DNA from: Synechococcales cyanobacterium SupBloom_Metag_052
GTDB lineage: Bacteria; Cyanobacteriota; Cyanobacteriia; PCC-6307; Cyanobiaceae
NCBI GenBank assembly: GCA_016463595.1
Contig: JAEMQZ010000005.1
Location: 1 to 48,720, forward strand
DNA: 48,720 bases
Direction: 5' to 3'
Below the pieces are notes generated by a model. It was given only the letters and a program-made list of their open reading frames with translations, did no database searches and had not been told where the DNA came from. Below, one piece after another: positions 10,630 through 19,839 of the stretch (position 1 is the stretch's first letter; each line of letters begins with the position of its first letter). The translations under genes were made by a program, and so were the position numbers.

Positions 10630-10658
10630 AATTAGGGCCAAACCATGGGCCGACTAAG

Positions 10659-10682
10659 GCCCCCAACGGAGGGCGCGTTTTT
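10659..10682 (+). terminator. Possible weak terminator after the small membrane protein gene
   Basis: GCCC-C-C, loop AACG, G-A-GGGC with one mismatch, then CGCG and TTTTT. The stem is short and separated from the T run, so this is tentative. The rest of 10630-10908 holds no supported gene. Confidence 0.35.
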
Positions 10683-10908
10683 GATGGCCACGGCTGATCG
10701 GAACAGCCTTCCAGTTAGGTGAATGCCATCTAATCGGCAAGTTGTCTGGCCATTGCCATGAACTTCAGCTTTCTCTAGGCCATCTAAAAGTGTCTCAGCA
10801 TGCTGCCAATTTCCCCTGGCTGGCAGGGTTAAGTTGTGTGCCTTGTGAGATATTGTAGAGAATGATAGTGCCAAAAAGGCATCCATTCCTCGAATACTGG
10901 TTTAAAAC

Positions 10909-10996
10909 GGAGAGGGAGGGATTCGAACCCTCGACAAAAGTTGCCTCCTGTAACTCCTTAGCAGGGAGCCGCCTTCAACCACTCGGCCACCTCTCC
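10909..10996 (-). tRNA. tRNA-Ser(GCU)
   Basis: An 88-nt class II tRNA on the minus strand. The acceptor arms GGAGAGG and the 3' CCTCTCC pair perfectly. The D-arm contains GCCGAGTGGTTGAAGGC, the anticodon loop CTGCTAA gives anticodon GCU, a long variable arm follows, and the T-arm is GAGGGTTCGAATCCCTC. The 3' CCA is not encoded. Confidence 0.98.
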
Positions 10997-11125
10997 AGGT
11001 GCTTTGCCATCTTATCAGCGGGCTGCCCGGATCGCCCAGTCCTGGGATGGCCTGTTGTGATCCCAGCGGCGAACCGGCCCGCCCTAGGGCACTAGTCCCC
11101 ATGGCGATCTGGCCTAGGAGGCACG

Positions 11126-12382
11126 TCAGCTGTCGGTGCCTAGGCGCGGCAGGCGGTGTTTGAAGCCGCAGAGGATTTCCCAGGGGATCGTGCCGCAGGC
11201 GTCGCTCCAGGTCTTCGGACTGATGCCGGGCTCGATGTCGTTCTCGCCGCCCAGCAGGGTCACGGTGGCGCCTAGCTCCAGGTCGGGGGCATCGGTGACA
11301 TCGATCACCATCTGATCCATGGTGATCGCCCCCACCTGGGGCAACAGCCGGCCCCGGTGCAATACCTGTAATTGCCCCGACAGCAGCCTTGGAACCCCAT
11401 CGGCGTAGCCGATGCCGACGACCGCTAGGCGGCTGGGCCGTTGGGTAATGAAACGGTGGCCATAGCTCACCCCCACCCCCGCCGGCACGTCCCGTAGCAG
11501 GCTGACCCGCGCCCGTACCCGCATGGCCGGCCGCAGGGCGATGTCGTTGCCAAGGTGGGCGGCGGGGCGGTGGCCATAGAGGGCCAGGCCCACCCTCACT
11601 AAGTCGAAGTGGAGGCTGGGGCTGCGCAGGGTGCCGGCCGAATTGGCCAGGTGGCGGCAGCCCACCGCCAGCCCCTGGTTTTGCACTTCCGCAAGAACGC
11701 TTTCATAGCGCTGCAATTGCAGGCGGCTCAGGTCCTCGTCCTGGTTGCCTTGTTGGTTGAGGTTCTGGTCAAGGGGGGCGTCGGCATGGGCCAGGTGGGA
11801 ATAGATCCCGGCCAACTGGATCGAGTCCAGGTTGCTGATCGCTTGCGCCAGCCGGGGACCCTCTTGCCAATCGGCGCCCAGGCGGGTCATGCCGGTATCC
11901 ACTTTGAGGTGCACCGCCATGGGCCGGCCGCTGCCGTTGGCCAGGTTCTGGCAAAGCAGGGCCTCGCGCAAGGTGCTGAGCGTGGGCATCAGCTGGGCCT
12001 GCAGGCAGTTGCGTAGTTCCTCTGCTTGGACCAGGTTGCCGAGCACGAGCACGGGTTCGTGGAAGCCGGCCTGGCGCAGCTCCAGCCCTTCCCCCAGGGT
12101 GGCCACGCCAAAGCAGCTGGCCCCACCTGCCGCCGCCGCCCGGGCGACTGGCACGGCCCCATGGCCGTAGCCATCGGCCTTGACCACAGCCATCAACTGG
12201 CAGCCAGGGTCCATGGAACGCCTCAGGGCCCGCACATTGGCAGTGATCGCTTGCCCACTCACTTCAACCCAGGCGCGCTGGCGCGGGTGGGTGCCGAGCT
12301 CCGGCTGGTTGGAGCGGTCCGTTTTGGTGGTGTTCGGGGGGGCCAGGGGTAGGGCGGGGGAGTGGGGCATGCGGTCCGACAT
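11126..12382 (-). CDS. alr: Alanine racemase
   Basis: A PLP-dependent racemase that makes D-alanine for peptidoglycan. The 418-residue product has the PLP-lysine motif VVKADGYGHG (Lys at about residue 68) on the N-terminal barrel. The C-terminal domain carries the second catalytic base, Tyr in GVSYGHRF, and GAITMDQMVIDV. An N-terminal extension of about 30 residues rich in Pro, Thr and Asn precedes the barrel; ATG at 12382 or 12370 are both possible. The frame is open to 12478, but that would run into the divergent HNH gene. Confidence 0.96.
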   Translation of the reverse strand: MSDRMPHSPALPLAPPNTTKTDRSNQPELGTHPRQRAWVEVSGQAITANVRALRRSMDPGCQLMAVVKADGYGHGAVPVARAAAAGGASCFGVATLGEGLELRQAGFHEPVLVLGNLVQAEELRNCLQAQLMPTLSTLREALLCQNLANGSGRPMAVHLKVDTGMTRLGADWQEGPRLAQAISNLDSIQLAGIYSHLAHADAPLDQNLNQQGNQDEDLSRLQLQRYESVLAEVQNQGLAVGCRHLANSAGTLRSPSLHFDLVRVGLALYGHRPAAHLGNDIALRPAMRVRARVSLLRDVPAGVGVSYGHRFITQRPSRLAVVGIGYADGVPRLLSGQLQVLHRGRLLPQVGAITMDQMVIDVTDAPDLELGATVTLLGGENDIEPGISPKTWSDACGTIPWEILCGFKHRLPRLGTDS

Positions 12383-12455
12383 CAGCCAACGGTAGACGGC
12401 ATCACAGGTGGGCTTTCTAGCTCCCGTTAGCATGCTGGCAACCAGGCGCATGGGC

Positions 12456-12968
12456 ATGGGCCGAGTACTCGTTCTCAACGCCTCCTATGAGCCGCTGAAC
12501 ATCACCACCTGGCGGCGTGCCACGGTGATGGTGTTGAAGGGGAAAGCCGAAGGGCTTGAGCACGAAAGGGGGCGCCAGCTGCGGCCCGATGTGCTGCTGC
12601 CAACGGTGATCCGCCTGCGCCAGTTCGTTCGGGTGCCCTTCCGGCCCCTGGCCCTCACCCGCCGAAACGTCTTTCACCGGGACGGCCATTGCTGCCAGTA
12701 CTGCGGCTACGAAGGCGAGCAGCTCTCGATCGACCACGTGATCCCCCGCAGCCGCGGTGGCCAGGATGTCTGGGAGAACGTGACCACGGCCTGTCTGCGC
12801 TGCAACGTGCGCAAGGGCAACCGCACGCCGCGGGAGGCGGAGATGCCCCTCAATCGGGTTCCGCGGCGGCCTAGCAGCAGCCTGGCCTTTGAGGCCACCC
12901 GTCAGATGCGCTCTGGCCAACACGCCGAATGGGCCAAGTATGTGATCGGCGTCGAGCAGGTCGCCTAG
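12456..12968 (+). CDS. HNH endonuclease family protein
   Basis: A 170-residue protein of the HNH family widespread in cyanobacteria. It starts MGRVLVLNASYEPLNITTWRR, the typical N terminus, so the ATG at 12456 is chosen over upstream in-frame codons. The ββα-metal core has a zinc site, C80-x2-C83 and C113-x2-C116, around the active-site segment SIDHVIPRSRGG (His94), and ends with the Asn-containing N-V-R-K-G. The cellular substrate is unknown; conservation outside mobile DNA suggests a housekeeping role rather than homing. It is divergent from alr and converges on prfA. Confidence 0.9.
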   Translation: MGRVLVLNASYEPLNITTWRRATVMVLKGKAEGLEHERGRQLRPDVLLPTVIRLRQFVRVPFRPLALTRRNVFHRDGHCCQYCGYEGEQLSIDHVIPRSRGGQDVWENVTTACLRCNVRKGNRTPREAEMPLNRVPRRPSSSLAFEATRQMRSGQHAEWAKYVIGVEQVA

Positions 12969-13003
12969 CCAGTGATCTGGCTGGGCTTCCGCTTGGCTGG
13001 GCT

Positions 13004-14098
13004 TTAGCCGCTCTGATCCGCTAGGGCTTCGAGTTGCCGTTGCTGATCAGCGGCGATGCAGGCGCCAATGACATCGGCCAGTTGACCCTGCAACACCGGT
13101 TCCAGGGCGAAGTTGCGGCCGAGGCGGTGGTCGGTGCTGCGGTTGTCCTTGAAGTTGTAGGTGCGGATCTTTTCGCTGCGGTCGCCGCTGCCGACCTGGG
13201 CGCGCCGCTGGGAGCTTTCCTTGGCGTTGGCTTCGGCCAGCTGGAGCTCATAGAGCTTGGCGCGCAGGATCTCCATGGCCCGTTCGCGGTTTTGCAGCTG
13301 GGAGCGCTGCTGGGTGCAGAACACCCGAATGCCGGTGGGTTTATGCAGCAGGTCCACCGCCGTTTCCACCTTGTTGACGTTCTGGCCACCGGCGCCGCCG
13401 GAGCGGGCGGTGCTGATCTCCAGGTCGCCCGGATCGATCTGCACCTCCACCGGATCGGCCTCGGGCATCACGGCCACCGTGGCCGTGGAGGTGTGCACCC
13501 GCCCCTGGGATTCGGTGGCCGGCACCCGCTGCACCCGGTGCACGCCAGCCTCATACTTCAGCTGGCTGTAAACACCCGGGCCTTTGATCGCCAGGATCAG
13601 TTCTTTGTAGCCGCCTAGTTCGGCCTCCGAGGCACTCACTGGATCGACTCGCCAGCCAATGCTTTGGGCGTAGCGCTCATACATCCGGGCTAGATCGCCG
13701 GCCCAGATGCTGGCCTCATCACCGCCGGCCCCGGCCCGGATCTCCAGCATCACGCTGCGTTCATCGCGGGGATCGGTGGGCAGCAGGGCCAGGGTGAGCC
13801 GTTTTTCGATCATCCCGATCTGGCCTGCGAGGCTGGCTAGCTCCTCCTGGGCCAGGCTTTCCATCTCCAGGTCGCCGCGGTGTTCCTTGAGCAGGCTGCG
13901 GGCGTCGAGTTGCTGCTGCTGCAGGTGTTGTAGCTCGCCGTAGTCGTTGACCAAGGGTTCCAGCTTGGCCCGCTCCCGGGCAATCGGTTCGAGCTGGCTG
14001 GGGTCCGCCGCCACGGAGGGATCGGCCAGTTGGCGCTCGAGGCTGGCAAAGGTGCGGCAGGCCGTCTCCAGCCGTTCACTCAGAAAGGAGGTGTCCAT
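13004..14098 (-). CDS. prfA: Peptide chain release factor 1
   Basis: RF1 ends translation at UAA and UAG. The 364-residue length is normal. The stop-codon-reading P-A-T motif (RVPATES, residues 193-195) separates it from RF2, which has SPF. The GGQ motif that triggers peptidyl-tRNA hydrolysis is at residues 237-239 ([13 protein letters not shown]). The ATG at 14098 gives the usual start [11 protein letters not shown]. It is the last gene of the ribosomal cluster but lies beyond an intrinsic terminator, so it may need read-through or its own promoter. Confidence 0.98.
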   Translation of the reverse strand: MDTSFLSERLETACRTFASLERQLADPSVAADPSQLEPIARERAKLEPLVNDYGELQHLQQQQLDARSLLKEHRGDLEMESLAQEELASLAGQIGMIEKRLTLALLPTDPRDERSVMLEIRAGAGGDEASIWAGDLARMYERYAQSIGWRVDPVSASEAELGGYKELILAIKGPGVYSQLKYEAGVHRVQRVPATESQGRVHTSTATVAVMPEADPVEVQIDPGDLEISTARSGGAGGQNVNKVETAVDLLHKPTGIRVFCTQQRSQLQNRERAMEILRAKLYELQLAEANAKESSQRRAQVGSGDRSEKIRTYNFKDNRSTDHRLGRNFALEPVLQGQLADVIGACIAADQQRQLEALADQSG

Positions 14099-14123
14099 GG
14101 CTCGGGGCCCCTGCAGGGACAGC

Positions 14124-14152
14124 AAAAAGCCGGATGCCCTGGAGCATCCGGC
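14124..14152 (-). terminator. Intrinsic terminator between rpmE and prfA
   Basis: On the minus strand GCCGGATGC, a 6-nt loop and GCATCCGGC are followed by TTTTT. It lies 31 nt after the rpmE stop and 26 nt before the prfA start. Confidence 0.85.
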
Positions 14153-14182
14153 GGCGAACAAGGGGAACAGCGCGTTCCGATC

Positions 14183-14464
14183 TCAGGCTTCGGTGCTGGC
14201 TGCTTCGGGAGCTGTTTCTGCAGCCGTCTTTTCGGCCGCCGCAACGGCGCTGGGGCTGCCACCCATGCCGTATTTGCGCATGAAGCGATCCACCCGGCCC
14301 TCGGTATCGAGGATTTTTTGGGTGCCGGTATAGAAGGGATGGTTGCCACTCCACACATCGACGTGGAGCTCGGGTGAGGTGGAGCCGGTGGTCATTACCA
14401 CCACTCCGTTGCAGATCACCTTGGCATCGGGATACCAGGTGGGATGGATGTCGGGCTTGGCCAT
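14183..14464 (-). CDS. rpmE: 50S ribosomal protein L31, zinc-free form
   Basis: L31 bridges the central protuberance of the 50S and the 30S head. The sequence has the family core IHPTWYPDAKVICNG and HVDVWSGNHPFYTGTQK. Zinc-binding L31 has CxC and CxxC cysteines; here only one Cys remains and the second site reads V-W-S-G-N, so it is the cysteine-poor C- type. At 93 residues it is longer than usual because of an Ala/Glu-rich tail after residue 70. It lies 8 bp after rpsI, in the same transcript. Confidence 0.96.
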   Translation of the reverse strand: MAKPDIHPTWYPDAKVICNGVVVMTTGSTSPELHVDVWSGNHPFYTGTQKILDTEGRVDRFMRKYGMGGSPSAVAAAEKTAAETAPEAASTEA

Positions 14465-14472
14465 GGCGAAAA

Positions 14473-14880
14473 TCAGCGCTTGGAGAACTGGGGTGCCTTA
14501 CGGGCTTTCTTCAGACCGTATTTACGACGCTCCTTGGCGCGGGGATCGCGGCTGAGGTGGCCTTCGGTCTTGAGGGGCTTGCGGTTGTCCGGGGACAGGT
14601 CGCACAGGGCCCGGGCCGTACCCTGCTTGATGGCATCGGACTGGCCGGTGAGACCACCGCCACGCACGTTGACCAGCAGGTCGTACTCGCTAGAGAGACC
14701 CAGGGTCTGGAGAGGAGCCTTCACCGCCGCCAGGTAGGCGGGGTTGTAGTTGAGGTAGTTGTCACCGGGGCGCCCATTAATGGTGATAGCTCCGGTACCG
14801 GGAACCACCCGAACGCGGGCCACGGAGGTCTTGCGACGACCCGTTCCCCAGTAGACGACGCGGTTGTTGGAGGTGCTCAT
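14473..14880 (-). CDS. rpsI: 30S ribosomal protein S9
   Basis: S9 is a 30S head protein whose C-terminal tail reaches the P-site tRNA. The 135-residue product has the core motifs [18 protein letters not shown] and [14 protein letters not shown], and the basic tail ends in KAPQFSKR as in the family. Its ATG overlaps the rplM stop (ATGA), a sign of translational coupling. L13-S9 pairing is conserved across bacteria. Confidence 0.98.
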   Translation of the reverse strand: MSTSNNRVVYWGTGRRKTSVARVRVVPGTGAITINGRPGDNYLNYNPAYLAAVKAPLQTLGLSSEYDLLVNVRGGGLTGQSDAIKQGTARALCDLSPDNRKPLKTEGHLSRDPRAKERRKYGLKKARKAPQFSKR

Positions 14881-15329
14881 GATGCGGTGGTGGCGGGATC
14901 GAGCGCGAGAACCTTGGGTTGCTGGGCAGCGTGGGGATGCTCCACACCCTTGTAAACCTTCAGCTTGCGGAACAGCTGGCGCCCGAGGGCGTTGTGGGGA
15001 AGCATGCCCTTGATCGCTTTCTCGATGATCCGCTCTGGAAGGCGGGCCTGCAGGGCGGCGAAGCTTTCGGTCTTCATGCCACCCGGACGACCGGAATGGC
15101 GGCGATAAACCTTTTGGGTAGCCTTGTTGCCGCTCACCTTCACCTTTTCGGCATTGACGATGACGACGAAGTCACCGGTGTCGAGGTGGGGGGCGTAGTT
15201 GGGGTTGTTCTTGCCCCGAAGAACTTGGGCGACCTCACTGGCAAGGCGGCCCAGGGTCTGATTCTCCGCATCCACCAGAAACCACTGGCGGTCGGAAGCA
15301 TCAATGTTGGGGACGAGAGTCTTGTTCAT
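14877..15329 (-). CDS. rplM: 50S ribosomal protein L13
   Basis: L13 is an early assembly protein of the 50S. The ATG at 15329 gives 150 residues beginning [20 protein letters not shown]; the upstream open frame is not L13-like. Core motifs are [18 protein letters not shown] and [19 protein letters not shown]. It is followed by rpsI with a 4-bp overlap. The 255 bp between truA and rplM hold no gene and may carry a promoter, but I could not define one. Confidence 0.98.
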   Translation of the reverse strand: MNKTLVPNIDASDRQWFLVDAENQTLGRLASEVAQVLRGKNNPNYAPHLDTGDFVVIVNAEKVKVSGNKATQKVYRRHSGRPGGMKTESFAALQARLPERIIEKAIKGMLPHNALGRQLFRKLKVYKGVEHPHAAQQPKVLALDPATTAS

Positions 15330-15584
15330 CGCGCCGGCGGGCCGGATCGGGGTAGCGCGCCATCGGGGGAGATGGGGCTGGACAGGGAACGGCAGCTCAC
15401 CTGACAAGGCAGGTGGCAGAAGCTCGTACAAACGACCTTACCTCTTCGGCGTCCCGGCCCCTGGGGGCCAGGGACGGGCGAGATCGGGGCTCGATCGGCT
15501 GCACGGGGGGCCTTGATCGCTTGATCGGCCCTGGGTGGTGGAAATCTCCGTGGAACCGGGCTGCCTTGGATGGGGTGCCCAGGT

Positions 15585-16496
15585 TCAGGGTCCAGGCTCC
15601 TCGGCTGGGCCGGGGGAGCTGGACTCCAGAGATTCGCTTGACCCAAGCAAATACCGTGGTTGGCTAGCGTACCACGCCGCTTTTGGGAAAAGCGGTTCGA
15701 GATAGCCCACCCGTAGCAGGCAGAGCCCCTGGGGAGGCGCTGCCTCCTTCACTTCCGAGCGGGCCTGGCTGCGCCAGCGCCGCTGGAAATCGGCCAGGCT
15801 CAGGCGCCTCTCGCCCACGGCTACCAATTGGCCGATGAGTAGGCGCACCATGCCGTAAAGGAAGCCGCTGGCCTGGATCTCGGCCACAACAAGGTCTCCC
15901 TGGCGTTCCAGCTCCACCGCCTGGACCGTGGTGCGGCCATGGGCGCGGCTACTACCGGCTCGCATGAAGGCAGAGAAGTCATGCTCCCCCAGCAGGTCTT
16001 CGAGGGCCGCCGCCATCAGGCCCTCATCGAGCCGGCTCTGGTAGCGATGCCAGCTCCAGGGGCTGAGGAACAGGTTGGGAATCGGGCCGTTGTAGAGGGT
16101 GTAGCGGTAGCGGCGATAGCGGGCAGAGAAGCAGGCGTGCCAGCTGGCGGGCACCTCCCGGGCGGCCCGCACGCGGATGCTGGCGGGTAGGCGGCCATTG
16201 AGGGCGGGTGCCCAGCGCTGGGCTGGAATCGGACCGGCCACATCGAAATGAACCACCTGGCCGGCCGCATGCACGCCGCTGTCGGTGCGGCCGGCGGCCA
16301 CCGCCGTGGCGGGCCGGTGGGGGTCGAGCTGGGCAATCGCCCCCTCCAGGGTCTCCTGGACGCTGGGGTGATGCGGTTGACGTTGCCAGCCGCAGTAGGC
16401 GCTGCCGTCGTATTGCAGGCAGATGGCGATGCGCCGGGTGCCTGGTGCCGCCTGGCTACGGCTGGTTGGACTGGTCTGGGCGAGCGTGGAATCCAT
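15585..16496 (-). CDS. truA: tRNA pseudouridine(38-40) synthase
   Basis: TruA makes pseudouridine in the anticodon stem-loop of many tRNAs. The catalytic Asp is in GRTDSGVHA, preceded by the strand [16 protein letters not shown]. The product is 303 residues, including about 20 extra N-terminal residues and a Ser/Pro-rich C-terminal tail beyond the fold. The ATG at 16496 begins two bases after the T run of an intrinsic terminator, so the gene has almost no room for a leader of its own. Gene order rpoA-rplQ-truA-rplM-rpsI is common in bacteria. Confidence 0.97.
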   Translation of the reverse strand: MDSTLAQTSPTSRSQAAPGTRRIAICLQYDGSAYCGWQRQPHHPSVQETLEGAIAQLDPHRPATAVAAGRTDSGVHAAGQVVHFDVAGPIPAQRWAPALNGRLPASIRVRAAREVPASWHACFSARYRRYRYTLYNGPIPNLFLSPWSWHRYQSRLDEGLMAAALEDLLGEHDFSAFMRAGSSRAHGRTTVQAVELERQGDLVVAEIQASGFLYGMVRLLIGQLVAVGERRLSLADFQRRWRSQARSEVKEAAPPQGLCLLRVGYLEPLFPKAAWYASQPRYLLGSSESLESSSPGPAEEPGP

Positions 16497-16497
16497 G

Positions 16498-16530
16498 AAA
16501 AAGCCGCGATGGAGGTCAATCCAGCGCGGC
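16498..16530 (-). terminator. Intrinsic terminator between rplQ and truA, abutting the truA start codon
   Basis: On the minus strand GCCGCG plus an inner TGGA/TCCA pairing and CGCGGC form a stem followed by TTTTT; the next bases are C and the truA ATG. It starts 47 nt after the rplQ stop and marks a likely end of the alpha-operon transcript. Confidence 0.85.
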
Positions 16531-16577
16531 AGAGGGGTGGGGGAGAAACCAGGTGCGGCTGCCGCGGGGACTGGTGC

Positions 16578-16928
16578 TCAGACCAGCTCGATGATTGCCA
16601 TCTCGGCGTTGTCGCCCCGGCGGGGCACCGTGCGGATGATGCGGGTGTAACCACCGTTGCGATCGCCGTAACGCTCCTGGGCCTTATCAAACAGGGCGTG
16701 CACCAGCTGCTTGTCGTAGATGTAGCCAATCGCCCGGCGGCGGGCGGCCAGGGTGCCGTCCTTGGCCAGGGTGATCATGCGTTCGGTCTCATCGCGGAGG
16801 GCCTTGGCCCGCGCTTTGGTAGTGGTGACGCGACCTTCGCGGATTAGCTGGGTGGCCAGACCACGCAGCAGGGCTTTGCGTTGGTCGGCGGGGCGTCCCA
16901 ACATGGGGACTCGGCACTGGTGGCGCAT
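16578..16928 (-). CDS. rplQ: 50S ribosomal protein L17
   Basis: L17 is a 50S protein near the peptide exit tunnel. The 116-residue product starts [29 protein letters not shown], the conserved N terminus, and has the family end [25 protein letters not shown]. It is downstream of rpoA, as in nearly all bacteria, and is followed by an intrinsic terminator. Confidence 0.98.
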   Translation of the reverse strand: MRHQCRVPMLGRPADQRKALLRGLATQLIREGRVTTTKARAKALRDETERMITLAKDGTLAARRRAIGYIYDKQLVHALFDKAQERYGDRNGGYTRIIRTVPRRGDNAEMAIIELV

Positions 16929-17004
16929 GGCTCTGGGGCGAGAAAGCGATTCGGGCGGGTAGGGGGCGCTGCGCTGATCGGCAGGGGCAGCCGGGGCTGG
17001 CCGA

Positions 17005-17943
17005 TCAGGCGGTGGTGCGGCTCTGGGGCAGGGAGATGCCGATGCGCTCGAGGGCTTCGATCACCTCGTCGGCAGACTTAGAACCAAAGTTCTTGATCTC
17101 GAGCAGGTCTTCGTAGCTGAAGCCCATCAAGTCGGAGACGGAATTCACCTGGGCCCGCTTAAGGCAGTTGTAGGCCCGCACCGAGAGGTTGAGCTCTTCA
17201 AGCGGGATCTGGGCCTCAGCCGAAGGCTCGGGCTCCAGGCCGGGTTCGTCAGCCATGGTGAGGCTGGCGAGGGGCTGGAACATGGCGATCAGCTGGTTGG
17301 CGGCCTGGGCCATGGCGTCGTCAGGGGTGACGGAGCCATCGGTTTGGATTTCCAGGCGAAGGCGCTCGCGGGCCGAGCCGCCTTCGCCCACGGCGGTTTC
17401 ATCCACCGTGTAGTTGACCCGGCGCACGGGCATGAACACCGCATCGATCTGGAGCAGGTCGATGGCGCTGCTGTCCTCATGGCGGCGATCCACGGGCCGA
17501 TAGCCCACACCCCGCTCCACATGGACCTCCAGTTCAAGACCGAAGCCTTCGGCCACGGTGGCGATCGGCCGGTTGCCGTCGATCACCTGAACCTGGGAGG
17601 AGAACTGCAGGTGGGAGGCGGTGACCGTGGCAGGACCAGTGACAACCAGCCGGCCGATCTCAAGCTCGCGGTTGCGGCTGTTGACGGCCACCTCCTTGCA
17701 GTTGAGCAAGATGTCGAGCACGTCCTCGCGGACCCCCGGCACGGTGGCATATTCGTGGTTGACCCCGGCAATGCGCACAGCCGTAATGGCGCTGCCCTCG
17801 AGGGAGCCCATCAGGACACGCCGTAGGGAGTTACCAAGGGTGATGGCCTGGCCCCGGTCGAGGGGCCCGATCACAAAAACGCCCGTTTGGGAACGGTCTT
17901 CGGCGATCTGGTGCTCGACCCGATCAATCTGATACTGCAGCAC
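17005..17943 (-). CDS. rpoA: DNA-directed RNA polymerase subunit alpha
   Basis: The alpha subunit assembles RNA polymerase and contacts promoters and activators. A GTG at 17943 gives 312 residues starting (M)[11 protein letters not shown], matching cyanobacterial alpha; the upstream frame is not conserved. The N-terminal dimerisation domain includes [20 protein letters not shown] and [13 protein letters not shown]. The C-terminal domain (from about residue 240) has the helix-hairpin-helix region [12 protein letters not shown] ... [12 protein letters not shown]. It lies between rpsK and rplQ in the alpha operon. Confidence 0.98.
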   Translation of the reverse strand: MLQYQIDRVEHQIAEDRSQTGVFVIGPLDRGQAITLGNSLRRVLMGSLEGSAITAVRIAGVNHEYATVPGVREDVLDILLNCKEVAVNSRNRELEIGRLVVTGPATVTASHLQFSSQVQVIDGNRPIATVAEGFGLELEVHVERGVGYRPVDRRHEDSSAIDLLQIDAVFMPVRRVNYTVDETAVGEGGSARERLRLEIQTDGSVTPDDAMAQAANQLIAMFQPLASLTMADEPGLEPEPSAEAQIPLEELNLSVRAYNCLKRAQVNSVSDLMGFSYEDLLEIKNFGSKSADEVIEALERIGISLPQSRTTA

Positions 17944-18002
17944 GGTCTGAGGCTCAAAAGGAAAGGATTGGGCCCGCCTGGGGCCTGGGGCGCCGGTCTG
18001 GA

Positions 18003-18395
18003 TCAGACCCGGCGACGCTTGGCGCGGCGGCAACCGTTGTGGGGCAGCGGCGTGACATCCCGGATCAGGGTGATCTCCAGGCCAGCCACCTGCAGGGCCC
18101 GGATCGCCGTTTCACGGCCGGAGCCAGGACCCCGGACCAGCACTTCGATCTGGCGCATGCCCTGTTCCAGGGCACGTCGACCGGCAGCTTCCGCCGCCGT
18201 TTGGGCAGCGAAGGGGGTGCCTTTGCGGGCCCCTTTGAAGCCACTGGCGCCGGCCGAGGACCAAGAGATCACCTCACCGGCCGTGTCGGTGATCGACACG
18301 ATCGTGTTGTTGAAGGTGCTCTGGATGTGGGCGACACCGTTGGGCACGTTGCGCTTGGTCTTCTTTGCGCCTGATTTTTTGGCTGGCTTGGCCAT
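18003..18395 (-). CDS. rpsK: 30S ribosomal protein S11
   Basis: S11 is a platform protein of the 30S. The 130-residue product has the basic N terminus [16 protein letters not shown], the core [20 protein letters not shown], and the conserved C terminus [18 protein letters not shown]. It sits between rpsM and rpoA in normal alpha-operon order. Confidence 0.99.
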   Translation of the reverse strand: MAKPAKKSGAKKTKRNVPNGVAHIQSTFNNTIVSITDTAGEVISWSSAGASGFKGARKGTPFAAQTAAEAAGRRALEQGMRQIEVLVRGPGSGRETAIRALQVAGLEITLIRDVTPLPHNGCRRAKRRRV

Positions 18396-18452
18396 GGACC
18401 TGGGGGTAGGGGAGTCGGGAGAGGAGCCACTAGTTGGGGCTCAGTGGGCGGC

Positions 18453-18818
18453 CTATTTCTTCTTGCCAGCCACGGTTTTGCGGGCACCCCGGCGGGTGCG
18501 GGCATTGGTTCGGGTGCGTTGGCCCCTAACCGGCAGGCCGGCCCGATGGCGACGACCACGGACGCAGCCGATGTCCTGGAGGCGCTTGAGGGCCATGCCC
18601 TCCTGGCGGCGCAGGTCGCCTTCCAGGGTGAAGCTTTCGACGGCGGCGCGCAGTTTTTGCACGTCGGCGTCCTCCAGATCCTTGACCCGGATGTCCGGGT
18701 TCACGCCTGACTTAGCAATGATTTTCTGGGCCCGGGTCAACCCGATGCCATACACGTAGGTGAGAGCAATCTCGATCCTCTTGTCACGAGGAATGTCGAC
18801 ACCGGCGATCCGAGCCAC
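18453..18818 (-). CDS. rpsM: 30S ribosomal protein S13
   Basis: S13 lies at the top of the 30S head and contacts the 50S and P-site tRNA. A GTG at 18818 gives 121 residues beginning (M)[15 protein letters not shown], the family N terminus; the longer open frame upstream is Pro-rich and not conserved. The C terminus has [18 protein letters not shown] and a basic tail ending AGKKK. It follows rpmJ at a distance of 225 bp, a rather long gap for this cluster. Confidence 0.98.
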   Translation of the reverse strand: MARIAGVDIPRDKRIEIALTYVYGIGLTRAQKIIAKSGVNPDIRVKDLEDADVQKLRAAVESFTLEGDLRRQEGMALKRLQDIGCVRGRRHRAGLPVRGQRTRTNARTRRGARKTVAGKKK

Positions 18819-19043
18819 GAAAAAACGATCAGTTGGGCAGTTGGGGCCTAACCGCAGGCGGTTGGGCGGGGGTGGGTTCAGATCAGGGGCCCGATTGGGG
18901 GTCGGGCTTGAGTGGACCTTGAAGCTGGGCCTGGCGGAGGCAGGACCGGAACCCAGGTGGGCAGGAGCCAACTTGGGGAGCCTGGACCTGCTACGGGGCA
19001 GGTATCCAGACAGGAATGGAACGGCAAGGGGCCCAGGGTTGGG

Positions 19044-19157
19044 TCAACCCTGGCGCTGCTTGTGCTTGGGGTTGGGGCAGATCACCATCACCCGACCATG
19101 GCGGCGGATCACCCGGCACTTGTCGCACATTTTCTTGACCGAGGCGCGCACCTTCAT
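19044..19157 (-). CDS. rpmJ: 50S ribosomal protein L36
   Basis: A 37-residue protein starting [20 protein letters not shown] and ending KHKQRQG. It has the complete zinc knuckle: Cys11, Cys14, Cys27 and His32, so this is the zinc-binding form. It is too short for most gene finders. It lies between adk and rpsM; infA, which often occupies the space between adk and rpmJ in other cyanobacteria, is not in the 45 bp there. Confidence 0.97.
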   Translation of the reverse strand: MKVRASVKKMCDKCRVIRRHGRVMVICPNPKHKQRQG

Positions 19158-19202
19158 GGGTGTGAGCTCTCCACTTTCCAAACGACGACTGTACCACACT
19201 GG

Positions 19203-19751
19203 TCAACTAGTGAGCTCCAGGATCCGAGTTGCAATGGCCTCGACGCTGCCGGAGGCATCGACAGGTTCCAGCAGCTGGCGCTGGCGGTAGTAGCTGATCA
19301 GGGGCTCGGTTTGCTCCCGGTAGACCTCGAGCCGGTGGCGAATCACTGCCTCGTTGTCGTCGGCCCGGCCCCGACCCAGCAGGCGCTGGATCAGTAGGTC
19401 GTCGTCGAGCTCCATCAGCACCACGAGCTCGACCTGCTGGGCCAGATCCTCCAGGAGGCTGTTGAGGGCTTCAGCCTGCACCAGGTTGCGGGGGAAACCA
19501 TCGAGCAGCCAGCCGCCGCTGTGGCCCACCAGGCGGCTGCGCACGATTGCCAAGACCAGGCCATCGCTGACCAGTTCGCCGCGGGCCATCACCGCTTCGG
19601 CCTCGCGGCCCAGCTCCGTAGCCGCGGCCACTTCAGCCCGCAGCAGGTCACCGGTGGAGAGGTGTAAAAGACCTTGGCTGGCGGCTAGGCGCTCGGCCTG
19701 GGTGCCCTTGCCGGCGCCGGGGGGGCCAAGGAAGAGGAGGCGTTGTTTCAT
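19203..19751 (-). CDS. adk: Adenylate kinase
   Basis: Adenylate kinase converts AMP and ATP to two ADP. The 182-residue product is the short form without the zinc LID. The P-loop is GPPGAGKGT (residues 8-16), the AMP-binding motif STGDLLR follows, and the LID-region Arg residues are in LLGRGRADDNEAVIRHRL. ATG at 19751 is used rather than the adjacent TTG. It lies downstream of secY, the usual bacterial arrangement. Confidence 0.97.
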   Translation of the reverse strand: MKQRLLFLGPPGAGKGTQAERLAASQGLLHLSTGDLLRAEVAAATELGREAEAVMARGELVSDGLVLAIVRSRLVGHSGGWLLDGFPRNLVQAEALNSLLEDLAQQVELVVLMELDDDLLIQRLLGRGRADDNEAVIRHRLEVYREQTEPLISYYRQRQLLEPVDASGSVEAIATRILELTS

Positions 19752-19839
19752 CAAGGGCTTGCGAAGGGATACGGGAGGGGCCGGCCGGGATGGCTCAGGA
19801 GCCCAAGCTCTGGTAGGGAGGGGTTCGGCGCTGGCCGGC

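Noticed and set aside
10632-10886. An 84-codon minus-strand frame between the small membrane protein gene and tRNA-Ser.
   Set aside because: No ribosome-binding site, no family resemblance and mixed composition; kept as gene-free DNA.
12462-12476. AGTACTCGTTCTC near the HNH start, resembling a LexA box.
   Set aside because: It lacks the required G of the second half-site (DGTWCB) and lies inside the coding region.
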